Shown here one piece after another: positions 1 through 7,613 of a stretch of DNA of 50,489 bases (position 1 is its first letter; each line of letters starts with the position of its first letter). The stretch is from Bacteroidales bacterium UBA6192 (lineage in GTDB: Bacteria; Bacteroidota; Bacteroidia; Bacteroidales; F082): assembly GCA_002422725.1 (NCBI GenBank), contig DITE01000006.1, positions 1 to 50,489 on the forward strand, written 5' to 3'. A program made the translations under genes and the position numbers. The notes below the pieces were generated by a model. The model was not told where the DNA came from and did no database searches. It saw only the letters and a list, made by a program, of their open reading frames with translations.

Positions 1-915
1 TCTTATGGTATGGGTTGGTTCCCGGGCTATGCAATTAATGTGGAGACCGGCGAACGCCTGAATATCATGTTTGGTGAAGATTCATACCTGTCTGCTCAAA
101 ACGGAAGAGATATGCTGTTTAATCCACCGTCAAAAGACCTTACTTTGTCGGAACAGGCATTTGATCCGAACATATTCAGTCAGGTTAATTTTAACCCTTT
201 GATGGGAGGAAAGCACTATGTATATATCATGAGACATGATAATTATGAGTTTGCCCAACAAACCCTGTCGTTTAAGTTTCCGTCGCCTGCTTACGATGCC
301 GGAAGATATGCCCACAGTGTACTCGACACAATATTCAACACACAGTTCCCCTTTATTACCAACTACTTGTTCTCACAAATCATGTATGTTGGTATGCCCA
401 TGGGCATTAAAGGAAAGGAGTGGTTGTCAAATGATGTTACGATCAGGATACGGGTTTCAAAGCCTTATCAGCGTCACTATTCAACACTTCCCTTGGACAC
501 TGTGCCGCCTGGAATGGACTTAAATGACTTCAGACCTGCTTTTGCCTTTTCAACAAAGGGGATTGCCACTGAATTCAGAGACCCCAAAAAAATACAAACT
601 GACCTCGATCTCGTGAATGTGGTTCCAAATCCGTATTACGCTTATTCTGAATATGAAAAGAATGCACTCGACAACAGGATCAAGATTACTAACCTGCCCG
701 AGAAGTGTGTGGTGACCATCTACAATATGAGTGGAACCAAAATACGCCAGTTTAAAAAAGATGAGGAAAAAACTTCGATTGACTGGGATTTGAAAAATTT
801 CGCAGGAGTTCCAATTTCGAGTGGCGTTTACCTGATCCATATTAAATCTGCCGATGGTGAACGTATCGTCAAATGGTTTGGAACAATCCGCCCGATTGAC
901 CTCAACACATTCTAG
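1..915 (+). CDS. C-terminal part of a secreted T9SS-targeted protein (5' end outside window)
   Basis: The frame is open from the first base, so the gene begins upstream and only about the last 304 residues are visible. The final 90 residues have the form of a type IX secretion C-terminal sorting domain: a VPNPYY start, a beta-strand with IYNMSGTKIRQF, then SSGVYLIHI and a closing strand VKWFG. Such proteins cross the outer membrane by T9SS and are released or surface-attached. The rest is not recognised. It ends 6 bases before the PorV/PorQ-type gene, a pairing often seen in Bacteroidota, so the two are probably co-transcribed. Function of the passenger domain is unknown. Confidence 0.8.
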   Translation, partial: SYGMGWFPGYAINVETGERLNIMFGEDSYLSAQNGRDMLFNPPSKDLTLSEQAFDPNIFSQVNFNPLMGGKHYVYIMRHDNYEFAQQTLSFKFPSPAYDAGRYAHSVLDTIFNTQFPFITNYLFSQIMYVGMPMGIKGKEWLSNDVTIRIRVSKPYQRHYSTLPLDTVPPGMDLNDFRPAFAFSTKGIATEFRDPKKIQTDLDLVNVVPNPYYAYSEYEKNALDNRIKITNLPEKCVVTIYNMSGTKIRQFKKDEEKTSIDWDLKNFAGVPISSGVYLIHIKSADGERIVKWFGTIRPIDLNTF

Positions 916-921
916 TATCCA

Positions 922-2019
922 ATGAATAGAGAAATTGAAAAATCAATGAATATGAAGACTTTGTATAGATATCTGATAATTGTAGGTGTGGTTGTCCTCG
1001 CTACAATGCCACAGCATATGCTTGCCGGGAACAAAGACAGATCAGGTCAGGCCGGAGCTTCCGAATTGCTGATAAACCCCTGGGGGCGCAGCACGGGTTG
1101 GGGAAATGCCGGAATGGCTCGGATAAGAGGCCTCGAAGGCATCTGGAGCAATGTTGCCGGTACAGCTTTTACCAGACGTACCGAAGGTATTGTAGCGCAC
1201 ACCAGCTGGCTCAAAGGCTCGGATGTAAACATTTATGCTTTTGGGTTTACTCAGAAAGTTGGTGAAGGTGGCGCACTTGGTTTGGGAATCATGTCGATGA
1301 ATTTTGGCGAAATCCCCATCACTACAACAAGCTACCCGGATGGTGGCCAAGGAACATTTTCACCTAATTTGCTTAATATCAGCATGTCGTATGCTAAATC
1401 ATTCTCAAACAGCATTTATGCAGGATTTGTGCTCAAACTCATATCTGAGAGCATTTCCAACGTCACTGCTCAGGGAGTAGCTATCGATGCAGGTATTCAA
1501 TACATGACCGGTGCCGAAGAGAACATCCATTTCGGAATAACCCTAAAGAATATCGGCCCAACCATGAAATTCACTGGTGACGGTATCTCGATCAGGTCAT
1601 TTATCAACCTCGACGACGATAATCAGTTTACCCTTGAACAGCGAAAAGAAGCATTCGAATTGCCAACTCAATTGGTAATTGGAACTGCTTACGATTTCCT
1701 GTTTCCAGACAATTACAGGTTTACCCTGGCCGGTAACTTCACATCCAATTCATTTACCAACGATCAGATTACTCTTGGTGGTGAATTCAGCCTGAAAGAG
1801 TATGTGATGCTGCGCGCAGGTTACACCTATGAAGATGGAATCTGGGAAGATATCGAAATGGCCGATAAAATTAATCTGTCAAAAGGACTCAGTGCCGGGA
1901 TTACTGTTCAGGTCCCGATGAACAAAGCCAATGGCTCGAGTTTTTCAATTGACTATTCATATCGCGACACGGATCATTTTAACGGAAATCATACAATCGG
2001 AGCGCGTATTAGTTTCTAA
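922..2019 (+). CDS. PorV/PorQ-family outer-membrane beta-barrel protein
   Basis: A 365-residue protein with an N-terminal signal (hydrophobic stretch about residues 15-35) followed by alternating beta-strands rich in G, S and aromatics, ending in a strand with terminal phenylalanine (GARISF). The early segment with NPWGRSTGWGNAG and the SMSYAKSF, GFVLKLISES strands fit the PorV/PorQ family, whose best-known member PorV shuttles T9SS cargo at the outer membrane. Position directly behind a T9SS cargo gene supports such a partnership, though a dedicated role is inferred. Starts at 922 or, in the same frame, 946 or 952 (MNMKTLYRY) are possible; the last two give a more usual signal peptide. Confidence 0.75.
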   Translation: MNREIEKSMNMKTLYRYLIIVGVVVLATMPQHMLAGNKDRSGQAGASELLINPWGRSTGWGNAGMARIRGLEGIWSNVAGTAFTRRTEGIVAHTSWLKGSDVNIYAFGFTQKVGEGGALGLGIMSMNFGEIPITTTSYPDGGQGTFSPNLLNISMSYAKSFSNSIYAGFVLKLISESISNVTAQGVAIDAGIQYMTGAEENIHFGITLKNIGPTMKFTGDGISIRSFINLDDDNQFTLEQRKEAFELPTQLVIGTAYDFLFPDNYRFTLAGNFTSNSFTNDQITLGGEFSLKEYVMLRAGYTYEDGIWEDIEMADKINLSKGLSAGITVQVPMNKANGSSFSIDYSYRDTDHFNGNHTIGARISF

Positions 2020-2024
2020 TGTGC

Positions 2025-2052
2025 TTGTTTTTGTAAAAATTATATATCTTTG
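2025..2052 (+). promoter_or_regulatory. possible promoter ahead of greA
   Basis: TATCTTTG at 2045-2052 matches the Bacteroidota -7 consensus TAnnTTTG, with a TTG at 2025-2027 seventeen bases upstream as a candidate -33 element. A transcript from here would start at about 2059, at the edge of the hairpin at 2062. Confidence 0.4.
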
Positions 2053-2061
2053 TATTCAGAA

Positions 2062-2091
2062 AGGCCCTTAATCTCTTAAGGGTCTTTTTAT
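2062..2091 (+). terminator. Rho-independent terminator-like hairpin between the PorV/PorQ gene and greA
   Basis: Ten-base stem AGGCCCTTAA (2062-2071) pairs with TTAAGGGTCT (2076-2085) with one G-U pair and a four-base loop TCTC, followed by TTTTTAT. It most simply ends the T9SS/PorV transcript. Because the promoter-like box at 2045 lies upstream of it, it could also act in the greA leader. Confidence 0.65.
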
Positions 2092-2117
2092 CTTATATTT
2101 TCAAATTCGATTCCATC

Positions 2118-2591
2118 ATGTCCGAAACTAAGTATTTTACCGAAGAAGGTCTGCAAAGATTAAAAGACGAATTGGATACTTTAATTGCCATTGAGCGACC
2201 TAAAATATCACAAATGATTGCTGAAGCACGCGACAAAGGCGACTTGTCGGAGAATGCCGAATACGACGCTGCAAAAGATGCTCAGGCCATGCTTGAACTA
2301 AAAATATCGCAACTTCAGGATCTGCTGATCAGTGCCAGAATTATCGATGAATCGAAAATGGATTTATCGAAGGTATTGCTGCTTTCTAAAGTTACGATAA
2401 AGAACCTGAAAAATAGCAGTACGATGACCTATACGCTCGTTCCGGAAAAAGAGGCTGATCTTAAAAGTGGCAAAATCTCCGTTAACTCCCCCATTTCCAA
2501 GGGCCTTCTGGGAAAATCAGTTGGCGATCAGGTGGAAATTGCTGTTCCTGCTGGAAAAATGATGTTTGAAATTGTACAAATTAGCCGGTAA
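2118..2591 (+). CDS. greA: transcription elongation factor GreA
   Basis: 157 residues, the usual GreA length. The N-terminal coiled coil carries the family motif ARDKGDLSENAEY, with the tip acidic residues D42 and E45 that enter the RNA polymerase secondary channel and stimulate transcript cleavage in backtracked complexes. The C-terminal FKBP-like domain includes SPISKGLLGKSVGD, also typical. It acts in the cytoplasm. The HIT-family gene follows after 11 bases on the same strand, so the two are probably co-transcribed. The ATG at 2118 is the only start that gives the full coiled coil. Confidence 0.95.
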   Translation: MSETKYFTEEGLQRLKDELDTLIAIERPKISQMIAEARDKGDLSENAEYDAAKDAQAMLELKISQLQDLLISARIIDESKMDLSKVLLLSKVTIKNLKNSSTMTYTLVPEKEADLKSGKISVNSPISKGLLGKSVGDQVEIAVPAGKMMFEIVQISR

Positions 2592-2602
2592 ACCCCCTTA
2601 TC

Positions 2603-2998
2603 ATGGCAAGCATTTTCACCAAAATCATCGCGGGCGAAATCCCCAGCTATAAGATAGCCGAAGATGATCGCTTCTTTGCTTTTTTAGATATTAATCCCCT
2701 GGCTGAAGGTCATACACTCGTGATCCCTAAAAGAGAAACGGATTATATTTTTGATATTGAAGACCAGGAAATTGCAGACCTTATGGTATTTGCCAAGAAA
2801 GTTGGAAAGGCCATTGGTAAAGCAATACCCTGCCAGAAGGTTGGCCTCACAGTCATTGGTCTTGAAGTGCCACACGCCCACATTCATCTAATCCCGATAA
2901 ACAGCATCTACGATATGGACTTTAAGCAACCAAAGCTAAAGTTCAGCAAAGAAGAATTCGAAAAAATTGCTGAAAAAATCCGGGAAAACCTCAGCTAG
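2603..2998 (+). CDS. HIT-family (histidine triad) nucleotide hydrolase
   Basis: 131 residues with the histidine triad VPHAHIHLIPI; H91, H93 and H95 form the motif and the middle histidine is the usual nucleophile for nucleotidyl transfer. Upstream elements FAFLDINPLAEGHTLVIPKR are typical of the Hint/HinT branch, which hydrolyses purine nucleoside phosphoramidates and related compounds. The precise substrate is not predictable. It follows greA by 11 bases and probably shares its transcript. Confidence 0.93.
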   Translation: MASIFTKIIAGEIPSYKIAEDDRFFAFLDINPLAEGHTLVIPKRETDYIFDIEDQEIADLMVFAKKVGKAIGKAIPCQKVGLTVIGLEVPHAHIHLIPINSIYDMDFKQPKLKFSKEEFEKIAEKIRENLS

Positions 2999-3049
2999 TT
3001 TTAGCCAAATCAGGTGTTCGAAAAGTCTGATTGGAGAAGGCGTTATAAT

Positions 3050-3208
3050 TCAGCGTCTTACCAATTCTGATACGATTTCACTGGCAGGGATGATGGCACC
3101 AACATAACCAGATGACTCAGCTTTATCACCCCCCAGTGATGTATTTAGAAGAAGAAATTTTGTAAGATTTTCAAGGTGAATTACGTGGCAATCAATATGC
3201 CCTTTCAT
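3050..3208 (-). CDS. possible small ORF overlapping the 3' end of the PurF-like gene
   Basis: A 52-codon frame starts with ATG inside the last codons of the PurF-like gene (17-base overlap) and reads MKGHIDCHVIHLENL to a TGA at 3050-3052. The overlap would allow translational coupling. The C-terminal part (GYVGAIIPASEIVSELVRR) looks protein-like but matches nothing I recognise. It could equally be a chance frame or a remnant of a deleted gene; no ribosome binding site helps in this phylum. Confidence 0.25.
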   Translation of the reverse strand: MKGHIDCHVIHLENLTKFLLLNTSLGGDKAESSGYVGAIIPASEIVSELVRR

Positions 3209-5093
3209 CCCTGCCCTCGATATAATTAATAAAAGACCGGTTTACCACTTTATTACCACCCGGGGTAGGATAGTCACCTGTAAAATACCAGTCGCCAGTG
3301 TGGTTAGGAATGGCCAGGTGAAGGTTTTCGATGGTCTGATAAACTATGCTCACTTTGGCTTTCACTTCGGTTGAAGTTACCATGCGGGCAATCCTGTCCG
3401 AAATCTGTTTGGCCGTGAACGGTCTGTAAATATCCTTAACATGATTAACCATGGCCTCTTTAGGGATATTAACCTGAGCCTTGCACTTGCGGTACACTTC
3501 GTTAATCACCTTTTCCTGATGGGTTTCTTTTAGCAATTCAATTGTAGCCCTGAATGCCACAAAATCGTTCAACTTTGCCATGTCTATCCCGTAACAGTCA
3601 GGGTAACGGATCTGAGGCGCTGATGAGGCGATCACTATGTGCTTCGGCCCAAGACGATCAAGTATGCGGATAATGCTATTGCGCAAGGTTGTACCCCTCA
3701 CGATGGAGTCGTCAACCACCACAAGCGTATCAATACCCTTACGAACAACCCCATACGTTACATCGTAAATATGTGCCACCAGGTCTTCACGCTGGATATC
3801 CTGGGTTATGAAAGTGCGCAATTTCATGTCCTTCACCGCAATATCTTCTGCACGGATTCGGGTTTCGAATATTTCATTAAGCTTTTCTTCCGTAATATCG
3901 CTTCCCAATTGCAAAATAAGCTCTTTCTTCACCTGAAGGCAATAGCGGTTAAGCTCCTGAACAAGACCCCTGAATGCTACAGAGGCGGTATTTGGAATGA
4001 AGGAGAAAACGGTATCCCTGATATTATGGTCAATCTCTTCAAGTATCTGAGGCGCCAATAGTCTGCCAAGCATTTTTCGCTCATGATATATGTCTACATC
4101 AGTCCCGCGCGAAAAATAAATCCGCTCGAAGGAACAGGCTTTACGGGCTTCCGGTTTACGGCACATCACCTCGCGCCAACTCCCGTCTTTTTTGATAATC
4201 AGTGCATATCCAGGACTCAGTTCCTTAATTTTTGATGAATCTACCCCAAGAGCAGTTTGAATGGGAGGCCGCTCGGAAGTGGCAACAACAACCTCATCAT
4301 CTGCATAATAATAGGCTGGCCGTATGCCCGACGGATCACGAATAACAAAAGCATCGCCATGACCAAACATACCCGTAATCACAAAGCCACCATCCCAGTT
4401 CTGTGAACTCTCTTCCAAAATATGCTGCACATCAAGCTCACGGGCAATCTCTAAACTGATATCACGTTTGCTCATGCCACGTGATCTGTATTTTTGATAA
4501 AGCCTTTCATTCTCCTCGTCCAGAAAGTGGCCGATTTTTTCCAGAACAGTTACTGTATCAGAGGTTTCAACAGGATACTGGCCCAGTTCGACGAGTTTGT
4601 TGAAAAGCTCATCCACATTGGTCATGTTAAAATTGCCGGCCAAAACAAGGTTTCGCGTCATCCAGTTATTGGTTCGCACGAAAGGATGAAGGTTTGTTAT
4701 ATCATTTTTTCCAAAAGTACCATATCGCAAATGACCCATAAAAAGTTCGCCAGTAAACTCCAGGTTTTCCTTCATCCAGTTTACATCGTTCAACCTGCCC
4801 GGATTGCGCTCCTGCAACTCCTGAAATGCTTCGTAGGCCGTACTGAAGATTTCTTTGATAGGGGTTGGTGAGTTTGAGCGTATCCGGTCGATGTAATTAC
4901 TACCAGGTTTAAGATCGAGCTTGATTGAGGCAATTCCGGCTCCATCCTGCCCACGGTTGTGCTGCTTTTGCATCAACAGGTGCAGTTTCTGAAGTCCGTA
5001 GATCGAACTGCCATATTTGCCCAGGTAAAACTCCAATGGTTTCAACAGCCTGATAAGAGCAATGCCACATTCATGTTTAACCTGATCGCTCAT
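3192..5093 (-). CDS. long PurF-like amidophosphoribosyltransferase
   Basis: 633 residues, over 100 longer than classical PurF. The N-terminal glutaminase domain has Cys9 as the expected nucleophile after an eight-residue propeptide (MSDQVKHE|CGIALI), then QHNRGQDGAGIAS and HLRYGTFGKND. The C-terminal phosphoribosyltransferase domain carries the PRPP loop VVVDDSIVRGTT near residues 456-468. PurF makes 5-phosphoribosylamine from PRPP and glutamine, the first step of purine synthesis. Extra segments lie in the glutaminase domain and between the domains. Bacteroidota often carry such a long homologue besides a shorter canonical PurF, so it may be the pathway enzyme or a paralogue; no symbol is given. 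Confidence 0.8.
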   Translation of the reverse strand: MSDQVKHECGIALIRLLKPLEFYLGKYGSSIYGLQKLHLLMQKQHNRGQDGAGIASIKLDLKPGSNYIDRIRSNSPTPIKEIFSTAYEAFQELQERNPGRLNDVNWMKENLEFTGELFMGHLRYGTFGKNDITNLHPFVRTNNWMTRNLVLAGNFNMTNVDELFNKLVELGQYPVETSDTVTVLEKIGHFLDEENERLYQKYRSRGMSKRDISLEIARELDVQHILEESSQNWDGGFVITGMFGHGDAFVIRDPSGIRPAYYYADDEVVVATSERPPIQTALGVDSSKIKELSPGYALIIKKDGSWREVMCRKPEARKACSFERIYFSRGTDVDIYHERKMLGRLLAPQILEEIDHNIRDTVFSFIPNTASVAFRGLVQELNRYCLQVKKELILQLGSDITEEKLNEIFETRIRAEDIAVKDMKLRTFITQDIQREDLVAHIYDVTYGVVRKGIDTLVVVDDSIVRGTTLRNSIIRILDRLGPKHIVIASSAPQIRYPDCYGIDMAKLNDFVAFRATIELLKETHQEKVINEVYRKCKAQVNIPKEAMVNHVKDIYRPFTAKQISDRIARMVTSTEVKAKVSIVYQTIENLHLAIPNHTGDWYFTGDYPTPGGNKVVNRSFINYIEGRDERAY

Positions 5094-5120
5094 TGGGATT
5101 GACTTGAATCAGTAATTTGG

Positions 5121-5129
5121 TAAATTTGC
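5121..5129 (+). promoter_or_regulatory. -7 box for the GNAT gene
   Basis: TAAATTTGC matches TAnnTTTGC exactly and lies 35 bases before the ATG at 5164. No clear -33 element at the ideal distance. Confidence 0.45.
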
Positions 5130-5142
5130 CAGTAAACAAGCT

Positions 5143-5151
5143 GCAAAAGTA
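5143..5151 (-). promoter_or_regulatory. -7 box for the PurF-like gene
   Basis: On the minus strand TACTTTTGC matches TAnnTTTGC exactly, about 50 bases before the ATG at 5093. The divergent plus-strand box at 5121 lies within the same 70-base gap, so the two promoters face and overlap each other. Confidence 0.45.
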
Positions 5152-5163
5152 AATAAAAATATC

Positions 5164-5622
5164 ATGGTATTGATTAGAAAAGCCAGTACAAGCGAATGGG
5201 CGATTATTGCTGATTTTCAGCAACAAATGGCGCTGGAGACTGAAAACATCACCCTCAATCCTGATGTCCTAAAAAAGGGTATCCAGGAAGTTTTTAAAGA
5301 TCCTGCCAAAGGTGGCTATTTTGTTGCAGAAATGGAGCACCATATCGTTGGTTCTCTCATGATTACCTATGAATGGAGTGATTGGCGTAACAAGCAGATA
5401 TACTGGATACAATCGGTGTATGTAGTGCCAGAATTCCGTCGCCGTGGTATATATCGCAGCTTGTATGAGCATATTAAAACCATAGCCTCCGGCGCAAACG
5501 ATGTAGGTGGCATCAGATTATATGTTGATAGATCGAACCTCCAGGCTCAGGAAACTTATTCAAAATTAGGGATGGATGGAGAACATTATCAAGTGTTTGA
5601 ATGGATGAAGCAAAGTGATTGA
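5164..5622 (+). CDS. GNAT-family N-acetyltransferase
   Basis: 152 residues, a single GNAT domain. The acetyl-CoA binding motif A is visible as IQSVYVVPEFRRRGIYRSLYEH (residues about 83-104; the R/Q-x-x-G-x core is RRRGIY). A late NLQAQETYSKLGM segment is the usual motif B helix. These enzymes transfer acetyl from acetyl-CoA to an amine; the acceptor cannot be predicted. It stands alone, divergent from the PurF-like gene. After its TGA the same frame stays open for 49 codons (see rejected items). Confidence 0.88.
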   Translation: MVLIRKASTSEWAIIADFQQQMALETENITLNPDVLKKGIQEVFKDPAKGGYFVAEMEHHIVGSLMITYEWSDWRNKQIYWIQSVYVVPEFRRRGIYRSLYEHIKTIASGANDVGGIRLYVDRSNLQAQETYSKLGMDGEHYQVFEWMKQSD

Positions 5623-5783
5623 TTCGCAATAGCACAAGCCAATCCTATCGTTGACACATCATTTCAACAAGAGAAAAAACTACATTTTCAACCGGAATTG
5701 CTAAGTACTGAAACAACCAAAGCATTTAGCAACCGCCTGATTCATGGCCCTGCTAAATTTCACCATGCATAAAGACTTTTTCC

Positions 5784-5791
5784 TATTTTTG
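5784..5791 (+). promoter_or_regulatory. -7 box for the YfcC-family gene
   Basis: TATTTTTG matches TAnnTTTG and lies 17 bases before the ATG at 5809, which gives a very short leader and supports that ATG over any upstream start. The -33 side is weak. Confidence 0.35.
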
Positions 5792-5808
5792 TACGATACC
5801 CTTTGTTT

Positions 5809-7434
5809 ATGCCTCGAAAAACGAAAGTACCGCATACCTATGTCATTGTCTTTTTCATTATTGTACTCGCTGCTGTGCTCACCTGGATTATCCCACCGGG
5901 TAAATATGTTTCCATTAGTCAGTTAACAGATGGTGTTGAAAAGACAGAACTGAAATTCTTCTATAAACAAAACCTTCCCGAACCCCATCAGGAAGCTTTC
6001 AAAAGCAGTCCTCAGACCTGGCAGATTTTTTCAGCCCTTTTCAAAGGATTTGTAAAGCAAAGCAACATCATAATCTTCATCCTGATGATTGGTGGTGCTT
6101 TCTGGATCATGAACCAGAGCAAAGCCATTGATGCCGGCATTTTTGCCTTCCTCCGGTTTTCACGAAAACTTGGCCATTACCGCTTGCTCAGAGTTATTGG
6201 TGTTGACAACCTCATTATCGTTATGGTGATGCTGATGTTCAGCGTCTTCGGTGCTGTATTCGGCATGAGCGAAGAAACTATTGCGTTTACGATCATACTG
6301 GTTCCCCTGGCTATTTCGATGGGCTACGATTCCATCATCGGGGTTTGTATGGTGTATGTGGCAGCCCATCTGGGATTTGCCGGTGCCATCCTGAACCCTT
6401 TTACTATTGGCATAGCTCAGGGTCTGGCAGGCATTCCGCTATTTTCAGGCATAGAATACCGCATTTTCTGCTGGGTGTTGATCAATGCAATAGGAATTTT
6501 CTTTGTGTTACGGTATGCCCGAAAAATAAGGCTAAATCCCAAGGCCTCGCCAATGTGGGAGGAGGATGCCCACTGGCGCCACCACACCGCCTCTGAAAAT
6601 ATGACAATTACCTATTATACACCCAAAATAGCCTGGGTTATTTTCGGAATCATATTGACTGCTTTGATAATTTTTTCTTTGCTTTACCCCGTGTCAACAA
6701 TGACCATCGGAAACAGTCGCTTCAGCCTGAATGTGATGCCAATAAGTACAGCCCTGTTTGCAGTTACAGGAGTTGTTTCATTGCGTAAATCGGTGCATTA
6801 TTTCATTTTATTACTGCTTGGTTTCACCATCATTTACCTGATTGTGGGGGTGATGGCTTACGAATGGTATGTAATGGAAATAGCTACCTTGTTTTTGGCC
6901 ATGGGTGTTGCTTCCGGTCTGGCAATCAATAAATCTGCCGATGAAATTGCGAAACTATTCCTCGAAGGGGTGAACGATATCATGTCAGCTGCCATTATTG
7001 TCGGCCTTGCCGGAGGCATCATTGTGATCCTTGCCGAAGGTGGAGTGATTGATTCCATTCTGTACGGACTATCAAAAGCAATGGGTAATTTTGGTAAAGT
7101 TGCTTCCATTGGTGTTATGTATGCCATACAGACCGTAATCAATATCGTGATCCCGTCGGGTTCGGCCAAGGCCGCCATCACCATGCCAATCATGGCACCA
7201 TTCAGCGATTTGATTGCTGTTTCGCGACAGGCAACCGTGATGGCCTTCCAGTTTGGCGATGGATTCACCAATATGATCACCCCTACCTCGGGTGTGCTGA
7301 TAGCTGTGCTGGGCGTAGCACGTATCCCCTATCACAAATGGGTAAAATGGGTCTGGCCGCTGATCCTTGCAGTGGTGATCCTTGGTTTTTTGTTGCTGAT
7401 CCCAACAGTGACGATGGAACTAAATGGTTTTTAA
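5809..7434 (+). CDS. YfcC-family membrane transporter (C4-dicarboxylate/basic amino acid type)
   Basis: About 541 residues with some twelve hydrophobic helices. The N-terminus (VPHTYV...WIIPPGKY) and the late segment IPSGSAKAAITMPIMAP followed by FQFGDGFTNMITPTSGV are hallmarks of the YfcC group, related to the DcuC C4-dicarboxylate carriers and annotated as short-chain fatty acid, C4-dicarboxylate or arginine/ornithine carriers. The substrate is unknown. The ATG at 5809 is preferred to an in-frame TTG at 5803. No arginine deiminase genes are nearby, so a role in that pathway is not supported here. Confidence 0.85.
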   Translation: MPRKTKVPHTYVIVFFIIVLAAVLTWIIPPGKYVSISQLTDGVEKTELKFFYKQNLPEPHQEAFKSSPQTWQIFSALFKGFVKQSNIIIFILMIGGAFWIMNQSKAIDAGIFAFLRFSRKLGHYRLLRVIGVDNLIIVMVMLMFSVFGAVFGMSEETIAFTIILVPLAISMGYDSIIGVCMVYVAAHLGFAGAILNPFTIGIAQGLAGIPLFSGIEYRIFCWVLINAIGIFFVLRYARKIRLNPKASPMWEEDAHWRHHTASENMTITYYTPKIAWVIFGIILTALIIFSLLYPVSTMTIGNSRFSLNVMPISTALFAVTGVVSLRKSVHYFILLLLGFTIIYLIVGVMAYEWYVMEIATLFLAMGVASGLAINKSADEIAKLFLEGVNDIMSAAIIVGLAGGIIVILAEGGVIDSILYGLSKAMGNFGKVASIGVMYAIQTVINIVIPSGSAKAAITMPIMAPFSDLIAVSRQATVMAFQFGDGFTNMITPTSGVLIAVLGVARIPYHKWVKWVWPLILAVVILGFLLLIPTVTMELNGF

Positions 7435-7577
7435 CAATTTACTACAATTCGCCTGAAATTGTAGCTGAATGAAATATTAATAAAGTTTTGTGACCCACTT
7501 TATAAACTATGTAACCAAAAGCCTGCACTTTTTGAATCCACATCTTGCAAATCTGCCTGAAATTGAATGGAATGATT

Positions 7578-7585
7578 TATATTTG
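7578..7585 (+). promoter_or_regulatory. -7 box for the FG-GAP protein gene
   Basis: TATATTTG matches TAnnTTTG, 28 bases before the ATG at 7614. No convincing -33 element. Confidence 0.35.
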
Positions 7586-7613
7586 AATTCAAATTATTTT
7601 GAATTCTACCAAC

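Noticed and set aside
5623..5769. In-frame 49-codon open stretch after the TGA of the GNAT gene, suggesting readthrough or selenocysteine.
   Set aside because: The GNAT domain is complete at 152 residues, the tail has no domain character, no SECIS-like structure was seen, and a stretch of this length arises by chance often enough.
7442..7464. Inverted repeat CTACAATT / AATTGTAG behind the YfcC-family gene, considered as a terminator.
   Set aside because: The stem is A+T-rich and no T-run follows on either strand, so it was not listed as a feature.
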